Shown here: piece after piece, positions 35,307 to 44,794 of the stretch
How positions within the stretch are numbered: the stretch's first letter is position 1
How the letters are laid out: each line of letters opens with the position of its first letter
Assembly (NCBI GenBank): GCA_947498505.1
Contig: CANMKG010000002.1
Span: 434,001 to 498,000, forward strand
DNA: 64,000 nt
Reading direction: 5' to 3'
DNA from: an uncultured Maribacter sp.
GTDB taxonomy: Bacteria > Bacteroidota > Bacteroidia > Flavobacteriales > Flavobacteriaceae
Made by a program: the position numbers and the translations under genes
Notes under the pieces: generated by a model
What the model was told of the DNA's origin: nothing
Databases searched by the model: none
The model's input: the letters and a program-made list of their open reading frames with translations, nothing else

Positions 35307-38300
35307 ATGAAATTGAAAAGAAAGAGTAATACACTTGAACAAATTTCTATTGGGTTAAGTGTGTTTAAAAAGGTATTGCCATTATTAGTAACACTTTTTG
35401 TTGTTTTTAAGAGTTACTCTCAGACGGTAACAATAGAAAATGTCAGTGGTGATGAAGATGATGGAGCTATTACACTTACTGCAACTTATAATACACCATT
35501 TACAACAGGTTCATTTACTTTAGATGTTTACACTATTGATGATGCGGCTACAGAGGGGGATAATGATTATACTCCTATTTTAAATCAGCAGTTGAGTTTT
35601 TTTGGAAATGATGGAGAAACAATTGACTTTCAGGTTTTGCCAGTATCAGATACCGATGTTGAACTTGATGAGAATTTACTTGTTAGAATGCGGAATTTCA
35701 CCCCTGCAGGGTTATTTTTTGTTGATACCTCTGATGAAGCCGAAATTACGATAAATAACGACGATACTGGTACGGTTTCAGTTACCACAATTACAAACTC
35801 AGATGAAGAAGGTCCAGTTAACGGGCAATTTAGAGTTAATATAAGTGAAAGAAATGCTACAGGAGGTAATCTAACTGTCGCGTATACACTTTCTGGATCA
35901 GCAACTCAAGGTGTTGGAGAAGATTTTACAATTACTGGAGCCGCAACGTTTAGTGAGCTTCAATTAAACAGAAATATTAATGTTATCGCAATTGATGATG
36001 ATTTAATAGAAGGAGCAGAAGATGTGGTGCTTACACTTGATAGTACAAATATTCCTGATTTTATTATTGGGGCTACGGATGAGGCTACAATTAGTATTTC
36101 AGATAATGATACGGGAACGGTATCCGTAACAGCCACAGACGATAATGCAAATGAACAAGGGGCAAACATAGGTAGGTTTAGAATTGAAATTAGTGACAAC
36201 AATAATACAGGTACTACATTAACGGTTAATTATACCTTATCAGGGTCCGCTAATGAAAATAACCCTAATCAGGATTATACAGTTTCTGGTGTTGCTACTT
36301 TTAATCCATCTCAACTTGCTAGAAATATTACAATAACTCCAATTGATGATGCCTTATTAGAAGGTGCTGAGGATGTTGTTCTTACCTTAGATAGTACAAA
36401 TTTGCCTGAATTTACAATAGGAACCCCTAATGAAGCTACAGTAACTATAGCTGACAATGATGCAGCTGAAGTTACCATAGGAAATGCTACCATTGAAGAA
36501 GGAGGAACTTTACAATTTGATATAACTTTAGATAATGAAGTACCAGGTGGATTTGATGTTAATACTAGTTATACGGATGTTTCTGCAACTGGAGGAGGAT
36601 TGCCATTAGCAGATCCAGAAGATTACAACAACGCTTCTCAGACTATTAATTTTTCTGGGAATGCAGGAGAAACACAACAACTTTCAATTGCTACATTTAA
36701 TGACAATGTTTTAGAGGGAATAGAAACGTTTACGGTAAACATTGACGCTGATAATGTTAATGTGACCGATTCGGATAGTGGAACAGGGACTATTACTGAT
36801 AATGATACCGCAGAGGTAAGTATTTCAGATGTTACCGTTACGGAAGATGTGGCAAGTGGCACTTTAGATTTTACGGTAACCCTTAATAATGCAGTTGCTG
36901 GAGGGGTAGAAGTTCCGTATACCTTTACTGATGGTACAGCCACTGGTGGAGGTCAGGATTATACTGGAACTCCAGGTAGTGTAATTTTTGATGGTACTTT
37001 TAATGAAGAAGAAACAATATCAGTTCCTATAATCGATGATGCTCTCTTAGAAAGTTCAGAAGATTTTACAATACTATTAGGTACGCCCTCTGTAGCGGGA
37101 GTAACTTTAAGAGATACAGGTTCAGCAAGGGGAACAATTACTGATGATGATAATTGTATTGCTGAAGTACCAAGTATTGATTTGGGCATGCCAACAATGT
37201 TTTGTGGAGATACTACTGTAAATTTAAATGATTTTGTGACCAATAATCCTCCTTCAGGTACCAGTTTGGTATGGAGTCAGTCTTCAAACCCTTTGAATTT
37301 AGGGGCGCATATTCCAGGAGCTCAAGTTGATATTAATGTAGGCTCTTCAGGAGCTTATTACGCTTTCTTTTATGATTCAGGACGTAGTTGTGCAAGTTCA
37401 ACTGTAGAAGTAGTACTTTCTTCTAATGAAATGCCAAGTGTATTAAGCACTTCTGGGGCTGAACGATGTGGACCTGGTGATGTGGTTCTTACGGCTACAG
37501 CAAGTCCAGGGGCCTCCTTAAACTGGTATGCAAGTATAGATGCCACCGTTGACTTAGAACCAGGAGGAACAAGTTTTGAACGAAACATTGCTGCTACAAC
37601 TTCCTTTTTTGTGGAGGCAGAATTTAATGGTTGTTTTTCGCCAAGAGTTGAAGTAATAGCAACGGTAATACCTCAGGTTTTTGCAGGTTCTCCTTTAGAT
37701 GGTTCTGTGTGTAGTGTTGAAGGAAATGGTCCTGTTTCGGTTGACTTAGATGAAAGATTATCAGGGACAGTAAGCAATGGTTTTTGGTCAATAACCTCTG
37801 ATCCAAGTGGAGGAGGTGTTTCTATAGATTTTAATAATGAGGTAGATTTTACTGGTCTAACGGATGGAGATTATCAATTTACCTATACAACAACTGGCGC
37901 ACAAGCTCCTTGTGTTAATGAATCAGTAGTGGTTACCATTGTGGTTACCGATTGTGAAACAGATGAAGATGGAGATGGCCTTTTAGGCGGAGAAGAAGCT
38001 ATCTTGGGAACAAACCCTAACGAGGCAGATACAGATGGTGATGGAGTAAATGATGGAGATGAGGTAGGGGATGATATCCAAAATCCGTTGAATGAAGATA
38101 ATGATGAGTTTATAGATGCTTTAGATTCCAATGTAAATGATGAGGATGGAGATGGAATATTTGATCAACAAGATATCGCAAATTCTGATGCCTGCATACC
38201 AAATTTGACTATAGATTGTAATCCTAATCCAGTGGATTTAGGTATTCTTAAAACAGTCGAAAATGCTAATGCCGCGATTGGCGAAAATGTTGTCTTTACA

Positions 38301-39269
38301 ATCACCATTAATAATTTGTCCAACAGTCCAATTTTAAGTGCTGAGGTAAGTGAAATTATAGAATCTGGTTTTGAATACGTTTCTCATTTAGCCTCTGACG
38401 GCGAATATAATGAGCCAGCTGGTATGTGGAATGTAGGGCAAATGGATGCCTTGGGTCAGGCAACTTTAGAAATTACCGCAACGGTACTTGAAGGCGGCAT
38501 TTATACGAATACAGCAGAACTGTTTGATTCATTCCCTATTGATAACACAGCTGAAAACAACAGTGCAACGGTTGATTTAAATGTTGATGTTCCCGAAGGT
38601 GTAGATCTTATAATTGAAAAAAGCGCAGTGAGTCAAAACCCATTGATTGGAGATGAAGTTGTTTTCACTATTAAGGTTACAAATGCTTCTGTGGAAGATA
38701 CTGTTTCTCAAATTATGGTCCGTGACTTAATAGGGGTGGGAAATAATGGTGGATTTGAATATAGAAATCATACTGTGATAGGAGGAAATGATGATTCTTA
38801 CGATGTGAATTCGGGAATATGGTTAATTCCGCAGCTGCAAAAAGATGAATTTGCGGTAATTGAAATTATTACAGTTGTGTTAAGTGATGGTGTTTTTTCT
38901 AACACGGCGGAAATTTTAAGTTCATCACCAATAGACAGTAATCCAGATAATAATAGCGCAAGAGTGGATGTAACAGTGCATTTACCTACTCAGGCAGATC
39001 CAGGTTTTGTATTTAATCAGTTTTCTCCAAATGCGGATGGAACCAACGATTTTTTAAAAATAAGAGATATTCGAACTTTTTTAAATACCTCAATTCAAAT
39101 TTTTGACCGCTATGGTAATATAGTATATGAAGCAGCTAATATGCAAGAAGATGAAGTTTGGGATGGAACAAGAGAGGGAGAGGAATCCCCAGCAGGAACC
39201 TATTTTTATGTGTTAGACTTAGGGAATGGTACTGAAGTTAGGAAAGGGTGGATTCAATTATTTAGATAA
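35307..39269 (+). CDS. Large surface protein: Calx-beta, Ig-like, TSP3 and DUF11 domains with gliding-type C-terminal domain
   Basis: About 1320 residues from ATG 35307. A 35268 start would add 13 residues before a usable signal peptide. Order: signal peptide ending near SYSQ; four to five Calx-beta-type repeats (about 32–620), each closing with a NDN/NDD turn; Cys-paired Ig-like segments (about 625–870); a calcium-binding TSP3-like stretch of D-x-D-x-D-G repeats (about 890–965); two DUF11 repeats (about 980–1230); and a gliding-motility-associated C-terminal domain with FSPNADGTND, IFDRYGN and PAGTYFY. The last is the type B sorting signal for type IX secretion. It is probably a calcium-stiffened adhesin, encoded with its own PorP/SprF and OmpA partners. 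Confidence 0.92.
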   Translation: MKLKRKSNTLEQISIGLSVFKKVLPLLVTLFVVFKSYSQTVTIENVSGDEDDGAITLTATYNTPFTTGSFTLDVYTIDDAATEGDNDYTPILNQQLSFFGNDGETIDFQVLPVSDTDVELDENLLVRMRNFTPAGLFFVDTSDEAEITINNDDTGTVSVTTITNSDEEGPVNGQFRVNISERNATGGNLTVAYTLSGSATQGVGEDFTITGAATFSELQLNRNINVIAIDDDLIEGAEDVVLTLDSTNIPDFIIGATDEATISISDNDTGTVSVTATDDNANEQGANIGRFRIEISDNNNTGTTLTVNYTLSGSANENNPNQDYTVSGVATFNPSQLARNITITPIDDALLEGAEDVVLTLDSTNLPEFTIGTPNEATVTIADNDAAEVTIGNATIEEGGTLQFDITLDNEVPGGFDVNTSYTDVSATGGGLPLADPEDYNNASQTINFSGNAGETQQLSIATFNDNVLEGIETFTVNIDADNVNVTDSDSGTGTITDNDTAEVSISDVTVTEDVASGTLDFTVTLNNAVAGGVEVPYTFTDGTATGGGQDYTGTPGSVIFDGTFNEEETISVPIIDDALLESSEDFTILLGTPSVAGVTLRDTGSARGTITDDDNCIAEVPSIDLGMPTMFCGDTTVNLNDFVTNNPPSGTSLVWSQSSNPLNLGAHIPGAQVDINVGSSGAYYAFFYDSGRSCASSTVEVVLSSNEMPSVLSTSGAERCGPGDVVLTATASPGASLNWYASIDATVDLEPGGTSFERNIAATTSFFVEAEFNGCFSPRVEVIATVIPQVFAGSPLDGSVCSVEGNGPVSVDLDERLSGTVSNGFWSITSDPSGGGVSIDFNNEVDFTGLTDGDYQFTYTTTGAQAPCVNESVVVTIVVTDCETDEDGDGLLGGEEAILGTNPNEADTDGDGVNDGDEVGDDIQNPLNEDNDEFIDALDSNVNDEDGDGIFDQQDIANSDACIPNLTIDCNPNPVDLGILKTVENANAAIGENVVFTITINNLSNSPILSAEVSEIIESGFEYVSHLASDGEYNEPAGMWNVGQMDALGQATLEITATVLEGGIYTNTAELFDSFPIDNTAENNSATVDLNVDVPEGVDLIIEKSAVSQNPLIGDEVVFTIKVTNASVEDTVSQIMVRDLIGVGNNGGFEYRNHTVIGGNDDSYDVNSGIWLIPQLQKDEFAVIEIITVVLSDGVFSNTAEILSSSPIDSNPDNNSARVDVTVHLPTQADPGFVFNQFSPNADGTNDFLKIRDIRTFLNTSIQIFDRYGNIVYEAANMQEDEVWDGTREGEESPAGTYFYVLDLGNGTEVRKGWIQLFR
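36009..36452 (+). repeat. Tandem Calx-beta repeat units in the surface protein
   Basis: The segment EGAEDVVLTLDSTN occurs twice, starting at 36009 and again at 36360, exactly 351 bases (117 codons) apart. The flanking sequences share the TLTVxYTLSGSA motif. The protein copies are nearly identical while the DNA differs at many third positions, so the duplication is old and kept by selection. Confidence 0.85.
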
Positions 39270-39275
39270 AAATTT

Positions 39276-40268
39276 ATGAATTATAAAATGATTAAATCGA
39301 TAAAAAAAATAGCACTTTCTCTGCTTGTGATTTTTGGTTGTGTATTAAGTTCTAGTGCTCAAAAAGAACCTCAATATACGCAGTATATGTATAACATAGG
39401 GAGTTTTAACCCAGCTTATGTTGGTACCACTGAAACCGTTGAAATAACAGGATTATATAGAGCTCAGTGGTTAGACATTGAAGGTGCGCCAAGAACCATA
39501 AGAGCAGGAGCTAACTTTCCGTTGGGTAATGAGGTGAACGGACTTGGTTTAAATATTGTTAATGATCAGCTAGGTCCAGTAACGCAGACATATGTTGATG
39601 GTGCTTATTCTTTTCAATTTAGAGTTTCCGATGGAGCTAAACTATCTTTTGGTGTTGACGCTGGAGGCTCTTTTTTAAATTTAGATTTTTCAAAAGGTAC
39701 TTTTGAAAACCCGGGAGAACCTATATTGGATAAGCAATCAGTGAGCAAATTTTATTTTACAGTTGGCGCTGGTGCTTTTTTATATGGTAATAACTGGTAT
39801 CTTGGAGCGTCTGTTCCTAACTTTTTAAATGATGGGGTTTACGATGATGAAATAGCAGGAATAGTGGAAGATAAAATACAGTATAATTTTATTGGTGGCT
39901 ACGTATTTAATTTGTCTGATAATTTAAGATTTAAGCCCGCATTTTTAATTAATATGTTAAAAGGTGCTCCCTTAAATGTTAATGCATCCGCAAATTTTTT
40001 AATTAAAAACACAATAACAGCTGGGGTTTCGTATAGATTTGATAATGCTTTTAGTGGTTTATTGGGGGTTCAAATTTCTGATGCAGTTTTTGCAGGTCTA
40101 TCTTATGATTATGTTACTAATTCGTTAGGGAAGTATAATAATGGTACACCAGAATTTATTATGAAATTTAAATTAGGAGCATCCAGAAGTGGAAATAAGG
40201 CGAACAAAGCGAATAAGAAAAATGCCAAAGGCAAACCAAAACAAGTTGATACACCAAGATTTTTCTAA
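39276..40268 (+). CDS. PorP/SprF family type IX secretion outer-membrane protein
   Basis: 330 residues; the signal peptide ends near LSSSAQ and is followed by the family opening PQYTQYMYNIGSFNPAYVGT. The beta-barrel runs to a KFKLG strand, after which a lysine- and asparagine-rich tail (about 305–325) is probably periplasmic or disordered. ATG 39288 is an alternative start that still keeps the signal peptide. SprF-type proteins are needed for secretion or attachment of surface proteins with the type B C-terminal domain. The gene lies 6 bases after such a protein and 10 bases before an OmpA-family gene, a layout matching the sprB–sprF pattern. Confidence 0.95.
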   Translation: MNYKMIKSIKKIALSLLVIFGCVLSSSAQKEPQYTQYMYNIGSFNPAYVGTTETVEITGLYRAQWLDIEGAPRTIRAGANFPLGNEVNGLGLNIVNDQLGPVTQTYVDGAYSFQFRVSDGAKLSFGVDAGGSFLNLDFSKGTFENPGEPILDKQSVSKFYFTVGAGAFLYGNNWYLGASVPNFLNDGVYDDEIAGIVEDKIQYNFIGGYVFNLSDNLRFKPAFLINMLKGAPLNVNASANFLIKNTITAGVSYRFDNAFSGLLGVQISDAVFAGLSYDYVTNSLGKYNNGTPEFIMKFKLGASRSGNKANKANKKNAKGKPKQVDTPRFF

Positions 40269-40278
40269 ACAAGATAAG

Positions 40279-42201
40279 ATGAAGAATAACATATTTACTA
40301 TATTATTTTGTATTATCTCAGTATCTGTTTTTGCACAAGATAAAATGTCAAAGGCTGATGTATATTTTTATGAATTGGATTATCAAAATGCGATAAAGGA
40401 ATATCAAAAAGAAATGGCTTCTGGGATATTAAAAAATAACCAGCTGTTAAATTTGGCTGATGCTTATTTCAAAATTTCCAATTATAAAGAGGCGTCAAAA
40501 CTTTACTTAAAAGTTAATAAGAATGACACTATTATGTCCAATAATAGATTTAATAAGATGCTACAGAGTCTTTCTAGAACTGGCGAAAAACATCGTGTTG
40601 AAGCGTTTTTAAAGTCTAGGTCTTATTTGTTGTCAAAAGAATTATTTGAAAACGCCGAGTTTAATTTAGAGCTTTTGGCAAAAGATAAAGACAAGTCTTT
40701 TGAAGGTGAAGTTTTTAATGTGGATGGAAATAGTCCCCAGGCCGATTTTTCTCCTACATTTTATAAGGACCGAATTGTTTTTACAAGCGGAAGAAGTCAA
40801 AAAACAAGGAAAAAATATAAACTCGCCGGGGAATCGTTTCTCGATTTGTTTATTGCCCGTATTGGGCAGGACGGAAACATAGTTCATGTAAACCCCTTTA
40901 CTCGAGTTCCTGAATCTAAATATCATAAAGCAACACCTTTTTATTCAGAAAAAGAAGAAACCCTGTTTTATATTTTATCAAATGAAAATGGAGGTGAATT
41001 AGCATATGATGAAAATGGTAAAAATTCCTTAGCTATAGCATCGGTTCATAACAACGGAAATTTTAGAAATTTACTTAAAGATTTAAGCACTTCTTTTTAT
41101 TACCCATTTTTTGACGAAGAAACAGGGAAGCTCTATTTTTCTGCAAATTTTGATGATAGTTACGGAGGAACCGACCTTTATTTTGTTCATACTAATAATG
41201 GTATGGTAATGTCAGAACCTAAAAATTTAGGGCCAAGAATAAATTCTCCTGGCAATGAAATTGCCCCGTATATTTTTGGAGGGAGTTTGTATTATTCTTC
41301 GGATATTTTTTATGGTTTAGGAGGTATGGATATTTATAAGGCTAATATTGGAATTGATGGAGACTATAATATACCTGTAAATGTTGGAAAAGGTATTAAT
41401 TCTGAGGGTGATGACTTTGGTTTTATTGTAAGGAAACATAATCAAGGGTTAATGGGGTATTTTTCATCTAATAGAGTTGGAGGAAAAGGTAATGACGATA
41501 TTTACAGTTATCACATTAAAAAAAGTCCAGGTTTGGAGACTTTTGCTTTAAAAGGAAAAGTAGTAAATCTGACTACCAATTTGGGTGTAGATAAAGCTCA
41601 GATAAAACTTTTGAATAATAATGGTGATGTTATTAAAGAAATGTATACCAGACCTAATGGCGATTATAGAATTGAAATAGCAGCAGAAGACGTAATTACA
41701 ATACAATCTACTAAGGATAATTATTCAATTTTTTCTGCAGCGTATTCTGGTAAAGAGCTAAAGGAGATACAGAAAAAAAAATTTAACATGGGGATTTCTT
41801 ATCTAGGGGATTTAGTTCAGGAAAAGGAAAATAAAAACGTATTAAAGCTGAAGAAGTTTTATTTTAACAGAGGTAAAAGCACGCTAACATCAGCTATAAT
41901 TTCCGAGTTAAAAAAGGTAATTGAAGTAGTAAATAGGTTCCCAGATATTCAATTTAGCATTGAATCTCATACAGACAGTCGTGGTGGTAGTCTTACGAAC
42001 AAAAGATTATCTGAAAAACGCTCCAAAGCTATAGAAATGTATTTGTTTAAAAATGGGTTAACATCTAAGAATATTATAAGTGCGGTGGGTTATGGAGAAG
42101 AACAAATAACAAATAGTTGTACTAACGGGGCTTATTGTTTGGATTTTTTACATAAGCAAAATGAGCGGACTTATTTTGTGCTTCTTAATTATGAGGAATA
42201 A
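40279..42201 (+). CDS. OmpA-family peptidoglycan-binding lipid-free outer-membrane protein with WD40-like and carboxypeptidase-like domains
   Basis: About 640 residues from ATG 40279, which starts a clean signal peptide ending near VFAQ. Longer readings overlap the previous gene. N-terminal TPR-like helices (about 25–120) are followed by a PD40/WD40-like propeller (about 155–420, with repeated FSSN/YFSAN-type strands), a carboxypeptidase-regulatory-like domain (about 430–510) and a C-terminal OmpA domain with SHTDSRGGSLTNKRLSEKR, in which the peptidoglycan-binding Asp and Arg are present. PorE and SprE-like relatives link type IX components to the cell wall. It completes a three-gene operon. 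Confidence 0.93.
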   Translation: MKNNIFTILFCIISVSVFAQDKMSKADVYFYELDYQNAIKEYQKEMASGILKNNQLLNLADAYFKISNYKEASKLYLKVNKNDTIMSNNRFNKMLQSLSRTGEKHRVEAFLKSRSYLLSKELFENAEFNLELLAKDKDKSFEGEVFNVDGNSPQADFSPTFYKDRIVFTSGRSQKTRKKYKLAGESFLDLFIARIGQDGNIVHVNPFTRVPESKYHKATPFYSEKEETLFYILSNENGGELAYDENGKNSLAIASVHNNGNFRNLLKDLSTSFYYPFFDEETGKLYFSANFDDSYGGTDLYFVHTNNGMVMSEPKNLGPRINSPGNEIAPYIFGGSLYYSSDIFYGLGGMDIYKANIGIDGDYNIPVNVGKGINSEGDDFGFIVRKHNQGLMGYFSSNRVGGKGNDDIYSYHIKKSPGLETFALKGKVVNLTTNLGVDKAQIKLLNNNGDVIKEMYTRPNGDYRIEIAAEDVITIQSTKDNYSIFSAAYSGKELKEIQKKKFNMGISYLGDLVQEKENKNVLKLKKFYFNRGKSTLTSAIISELKKVIEVVNRFPDIQFSIESHTDSRGGSLTNKRLSEKRSKAIEMYLFKNGLTSKNIISAVGYGEEQITNSCTNGAYCLDFLHKQNERTYFVLLNYEE

Positions 42202-42204
42202 TTA

Positions 42205-43458
42205 TTATTTAAGCAAAACAATCCATAAATAGTAAATAGAAAAAAAGCTTAAAAATAGAATTCCTAAATAGGTCAAAACAAGTAATGGCCTTCTAGGTTT
42301 GTTTTGTTTTGGTATTTCAACTCCGGTAACTATTTTTAAATTCATATATCCAATAATGGGAGCTATTACAAATGAAACAAAGGTTGCCAAGGCAACTAGT
42401 TTGCTCATACTTCCAGAGAAAAACCAAATAACACCCAAGTTTATTGAAGCCAGTAAAACAATTACCAGATTGAAATAAAGCCGCTGATTTATTTTTCTTG
42501 AAGTAGATAGCAGTTTTATAATATCAACACTAACTCTTGCTATGGCATCATGAGCTGTCATGCAAGTACTGAACATGGTTGCAAACGCTGCCAGCGCTAT
42601 AAATAAATAAGCCCAGGTTCCAATATGGACAGTAAATAGTTGAACAACCTGGTCCGCGAAGGTTACGGCGCTTGCACTTAGCTCGGTATTGGTGCCATAT
42701 AATGTCATGCTTCCAATAATTAAAAAGAAAATAGCTAGAACGGATGTTAATACATAGCCTATGTTAAATTCTTTAAGTGCGCTTTTTAAAGAAGGTTTGT
42801 TTGAGTTTTTTTTCCATTTTTCAACACTCCATAAGCTCACCCAACTAGAAGCTTCAACGGTAGTAGGCATCCAACCCATCAACCCTATCAAAAATAAAAT
42901 GCCAGCTTCGTTGAATATAGAAGGTGATGAAAAATCAGCAACTTTTTGCGCTGGTCCTCCGTGGATTACAAGACCAGTAGTTACCAATAACGCAATAAAA
43001 AGAATAGATACAATTAGTTTTAGCGACTTTTCAAGAAAACCATATTTTCCGATAATTAAAAGAGCACTAATCAATATAAACAAGCATAAGGCTACAAAGG
43101 GTATGGAAAGACCATTTAAATTAAAAAGATTGATAAACAAACCAGAAGTTACAGTGTATAGGGCAGCTAAGATAGTAAAGGTACTTACCAGAGTAATAAA
43201 AGTATAAAACAATAGGTAGTTTTTACTTTTATTTAAATACCCTTCAATTAAAGTATTGTTGGTGACATTGGTGTAACGAACACCAAATTCAAAAAAAGGA
43301 TATTTAAGAACATTAGCAAGAACAATAGGAAGAATCATTATCCAACCATATTGTGCACCCGCCTTTGTAGAAAGGACTAAATGCGACGTACCAATTGCCA
43401 TACTGGCAAACAATAAACCAGGGCCTAAACTTTTAAAAAACTGCTTAAGTTTATCCAT
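42205..43458 (-). CDS. Divergent Nramp-family transporter lacking the DPGN motif
   Basis: 417 residues with about eleven membrane helices. The Nramp fold is recognised from GPGLLFASMAIG at the start and AGAQYGW after helix 1. The metal-binding DPGN of helix 1 is replaced by GTSH (residues 23–26). In helix 6 the usual MPHN becomes MPTT, with the methionine kept. Canonical manganese or iron transport therefore looks unlikely. Divergent Nramp relatives, including magnesium-transporting NrMT proteins, are known. The last helix ends in YYLWIVLLK. The gene converges on the OmpA gene with three bases between the stops and has no obvious terminator. Confidence 0.8.
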   Translation of the reverse strand: MDKLKQFFKSLGPGLLFASMAIGTSHLVLSTKAGAQYGWIMILPIVLANVLKYPFFEFGVRYTNVTNNTLIEGYLNKSKNYLLFYTFITLVSTFTILAALYTVTSGLFINLFNLNGLSIPFVALCLFILISALLIIGKYGFLEKSLKLIVSILFIALLVTTGLVIHGGPAQKVADFSSPSIFNEAGILFLIGLMGWMPTTVEASSWVSLWSVEKWKKNSNKPSLKSALKEFNIGYVLTSVLAIFFLIIGSMTLYGTNTELSASAVTFADQVVQLFTVHIGTWAYLFIALAAFATMFSTCMTAHDAIARVSVDIIKLLSTSRKINQRLYFNLVIVLLASINLGVIWFFSGSMSKLVALATFVSFVIAPIIGYMNLKIVTGVEIPKQNKPRRPLLVLTYLGILFLSFFSIYYLWIVLLK

Positions 43459-43537
43459 TGCGATAATAAAGAGGTAAAATATACAACTTTATCAGTTAAT
43501 AGATTTTTTTACTAGAAGGTAAAGGTATCGTCTTATA

Positions 43538-44794
43538 CTAGAAAACTACTCGCTTTTTAAACCAAAAATCTTCCAAGCTTAAATTAATTTTAAAAGAATG
43601 AAAAGTTTCTTTAATAAGAACATCATTCATTTGACCTTTGCTTCCGTAACTGTATGATATATTAAGTAATGAGTGGGATTTTCCACTTAAAGGAAGCCCT
43701 ATTCCCAGCGTAAAAGCAGTACCATCTACCTTTGTATCGTTGATAGATAAATAACCGCTATCATGATTAACTCCGGCTCTAAGTCTAATGCGGTCAATGT
43801 ATTTAAAGCCTAAAGGGTCTTTTATGTATTGAACTCCCAAACCATAAATATCTTGATTGGAAAAGCGCGCAATGCTTTCTGTTTGATCAGTGTCGTCCCA
43901 GCTACTTCTTTTATAGTCAGCTGTTATCAAAAAGTTTTTGTTTAATTGAGCTCCAATACCAAAACCAATTTCTAAAGGAAGTTTAAAGTCTTCTACAGTA
44001 CTTGTAATGTCATCCTCAATAATTACATTTGATCCATTAATAGATTTAGTGATGTTACGTTTTAATTTTCCTTTGACGTCAGTGGGAAGTAAAAGTGTAG
44101 CTCCGGCGGTTATGTTTTTTGTAATATCATATTGTAATCCACCACCAAAGCGTACTCCACTATAATTGGTTTTTTTGTCAAGTAAAAAAGAACTTGTTTC
44201 AACAGCAAAAGCTTCTGTTTTTTCAATACCTCCAAAAAGTATAGAAGCACTAATACCTACCCTTATTTTTTTCGTAATGCCGTATCCTAAATTAATTTTT
44301 ATATCATTTAATCCACCTATACCTCTTAATACGCTCTCGAATTCTTCGTTTTCCGTATTTTCAATGGCTTTTCTAACACCAATTAAAGAATATCCAACAT
44401 CAGTATAGGGAGACATAGACACTCCAATACCAAGATTGTTCATTAGTCTAAAAGCTAAGGCAATGTTGGAGAAGTTTCCTGTTTTTTTAGATTCTTCATT
44501 AGCATTATTCTGGTACTTATTGTATTGACCAGATACCCCCACATCATACAAGAAAGAGTTTTGCGGGATTAATGCAAAGTTTGCGGGATTTAGGTTGTTA
44601 ATTTCTCTTGCACTTTTATATCCAATACCTGTGTGTCCCAAACCGCTTGAAACACCTATAGTATTTTGATTAAAAACTCCAATACCATATAAAGAATATG
44701 GAGAGCTTGTTAAACCTTCAGATTGTGCCTGTCCAGAACTAGTAAAAAACAGTAAACTGCCTATAGTAAATAAAAGGGTATAATTAATTCTCAT
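43538..44794 (-). CDS. Outer-membrane beta-barrel protein coupled to a DUF4270 lipoprotein
   Basis: About 418 residues from ATG 44794. ATG 44803 is nearly as likely; both overlap the upstream stop. The signal peptide ends near SSGQAQ. The mature protein opens with SPYSLYGIGVFNQN and NNLNPANFALI, an arrangement seen in FadL/PorV-like barrels of this phylum. Alternating strands then run to a closing KINLSLEDFWFKKR. The overlap with the DUF4270 gene means the two are translated together. The function is unknown; transport of a hydrophobic compound or assembly of surface proteins would fit the fold. Confidence 0.8.
   Translation of the reverse strand: MRINYTLLFTIGSLLFFTSSGQAQSEGLTSSPYSLYGIGVFNQNTIGVSSGLGHTGIGYKSAREINNLNPANFALIPQNSFLYDVGVSGQYNKYQNNANEESKKTGNFSNIALAFRLMNNLGIGVSMSPYTDVGYSLIGVRKAIENTENEEFESVLRGIGGLNDIKINLGYGITKKIRVGISASILFGGIEKTEAFAVETSSFLLDKKTNYSGVRFGGGLQYDITKNITAGATLLLPTDVKGKLKRNITKSINGSNVIIEDDITSTVEDFKLPLEIGFGIGAQLNKNFLITADYKRSSWDDTDQTESIARFSNQDIYGLGVQYIKDPLGFKYIDRIRLRAGVNHDSGYLSINDTKVDGTAFTLGIGLPLSGKSHSLLNISYSYGSKGQMNDVLIKETFHSFKINLSLEDFWFKKRVVF

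Noticed and set aside
35750-37150. CRISPR-like or short tandem DNA repeats in the surface-protein gene
   Set aside because: The repeats are long protein repeats (117-codon period) with many silent differences, not direct DNA repeats with spacers.
42761-43207. 148-codon plus-strand frame inside the Nramp-type gene
   Set aside because: It is antisense to a multi-helix transporter with clear family marks and matches no family I recognise.
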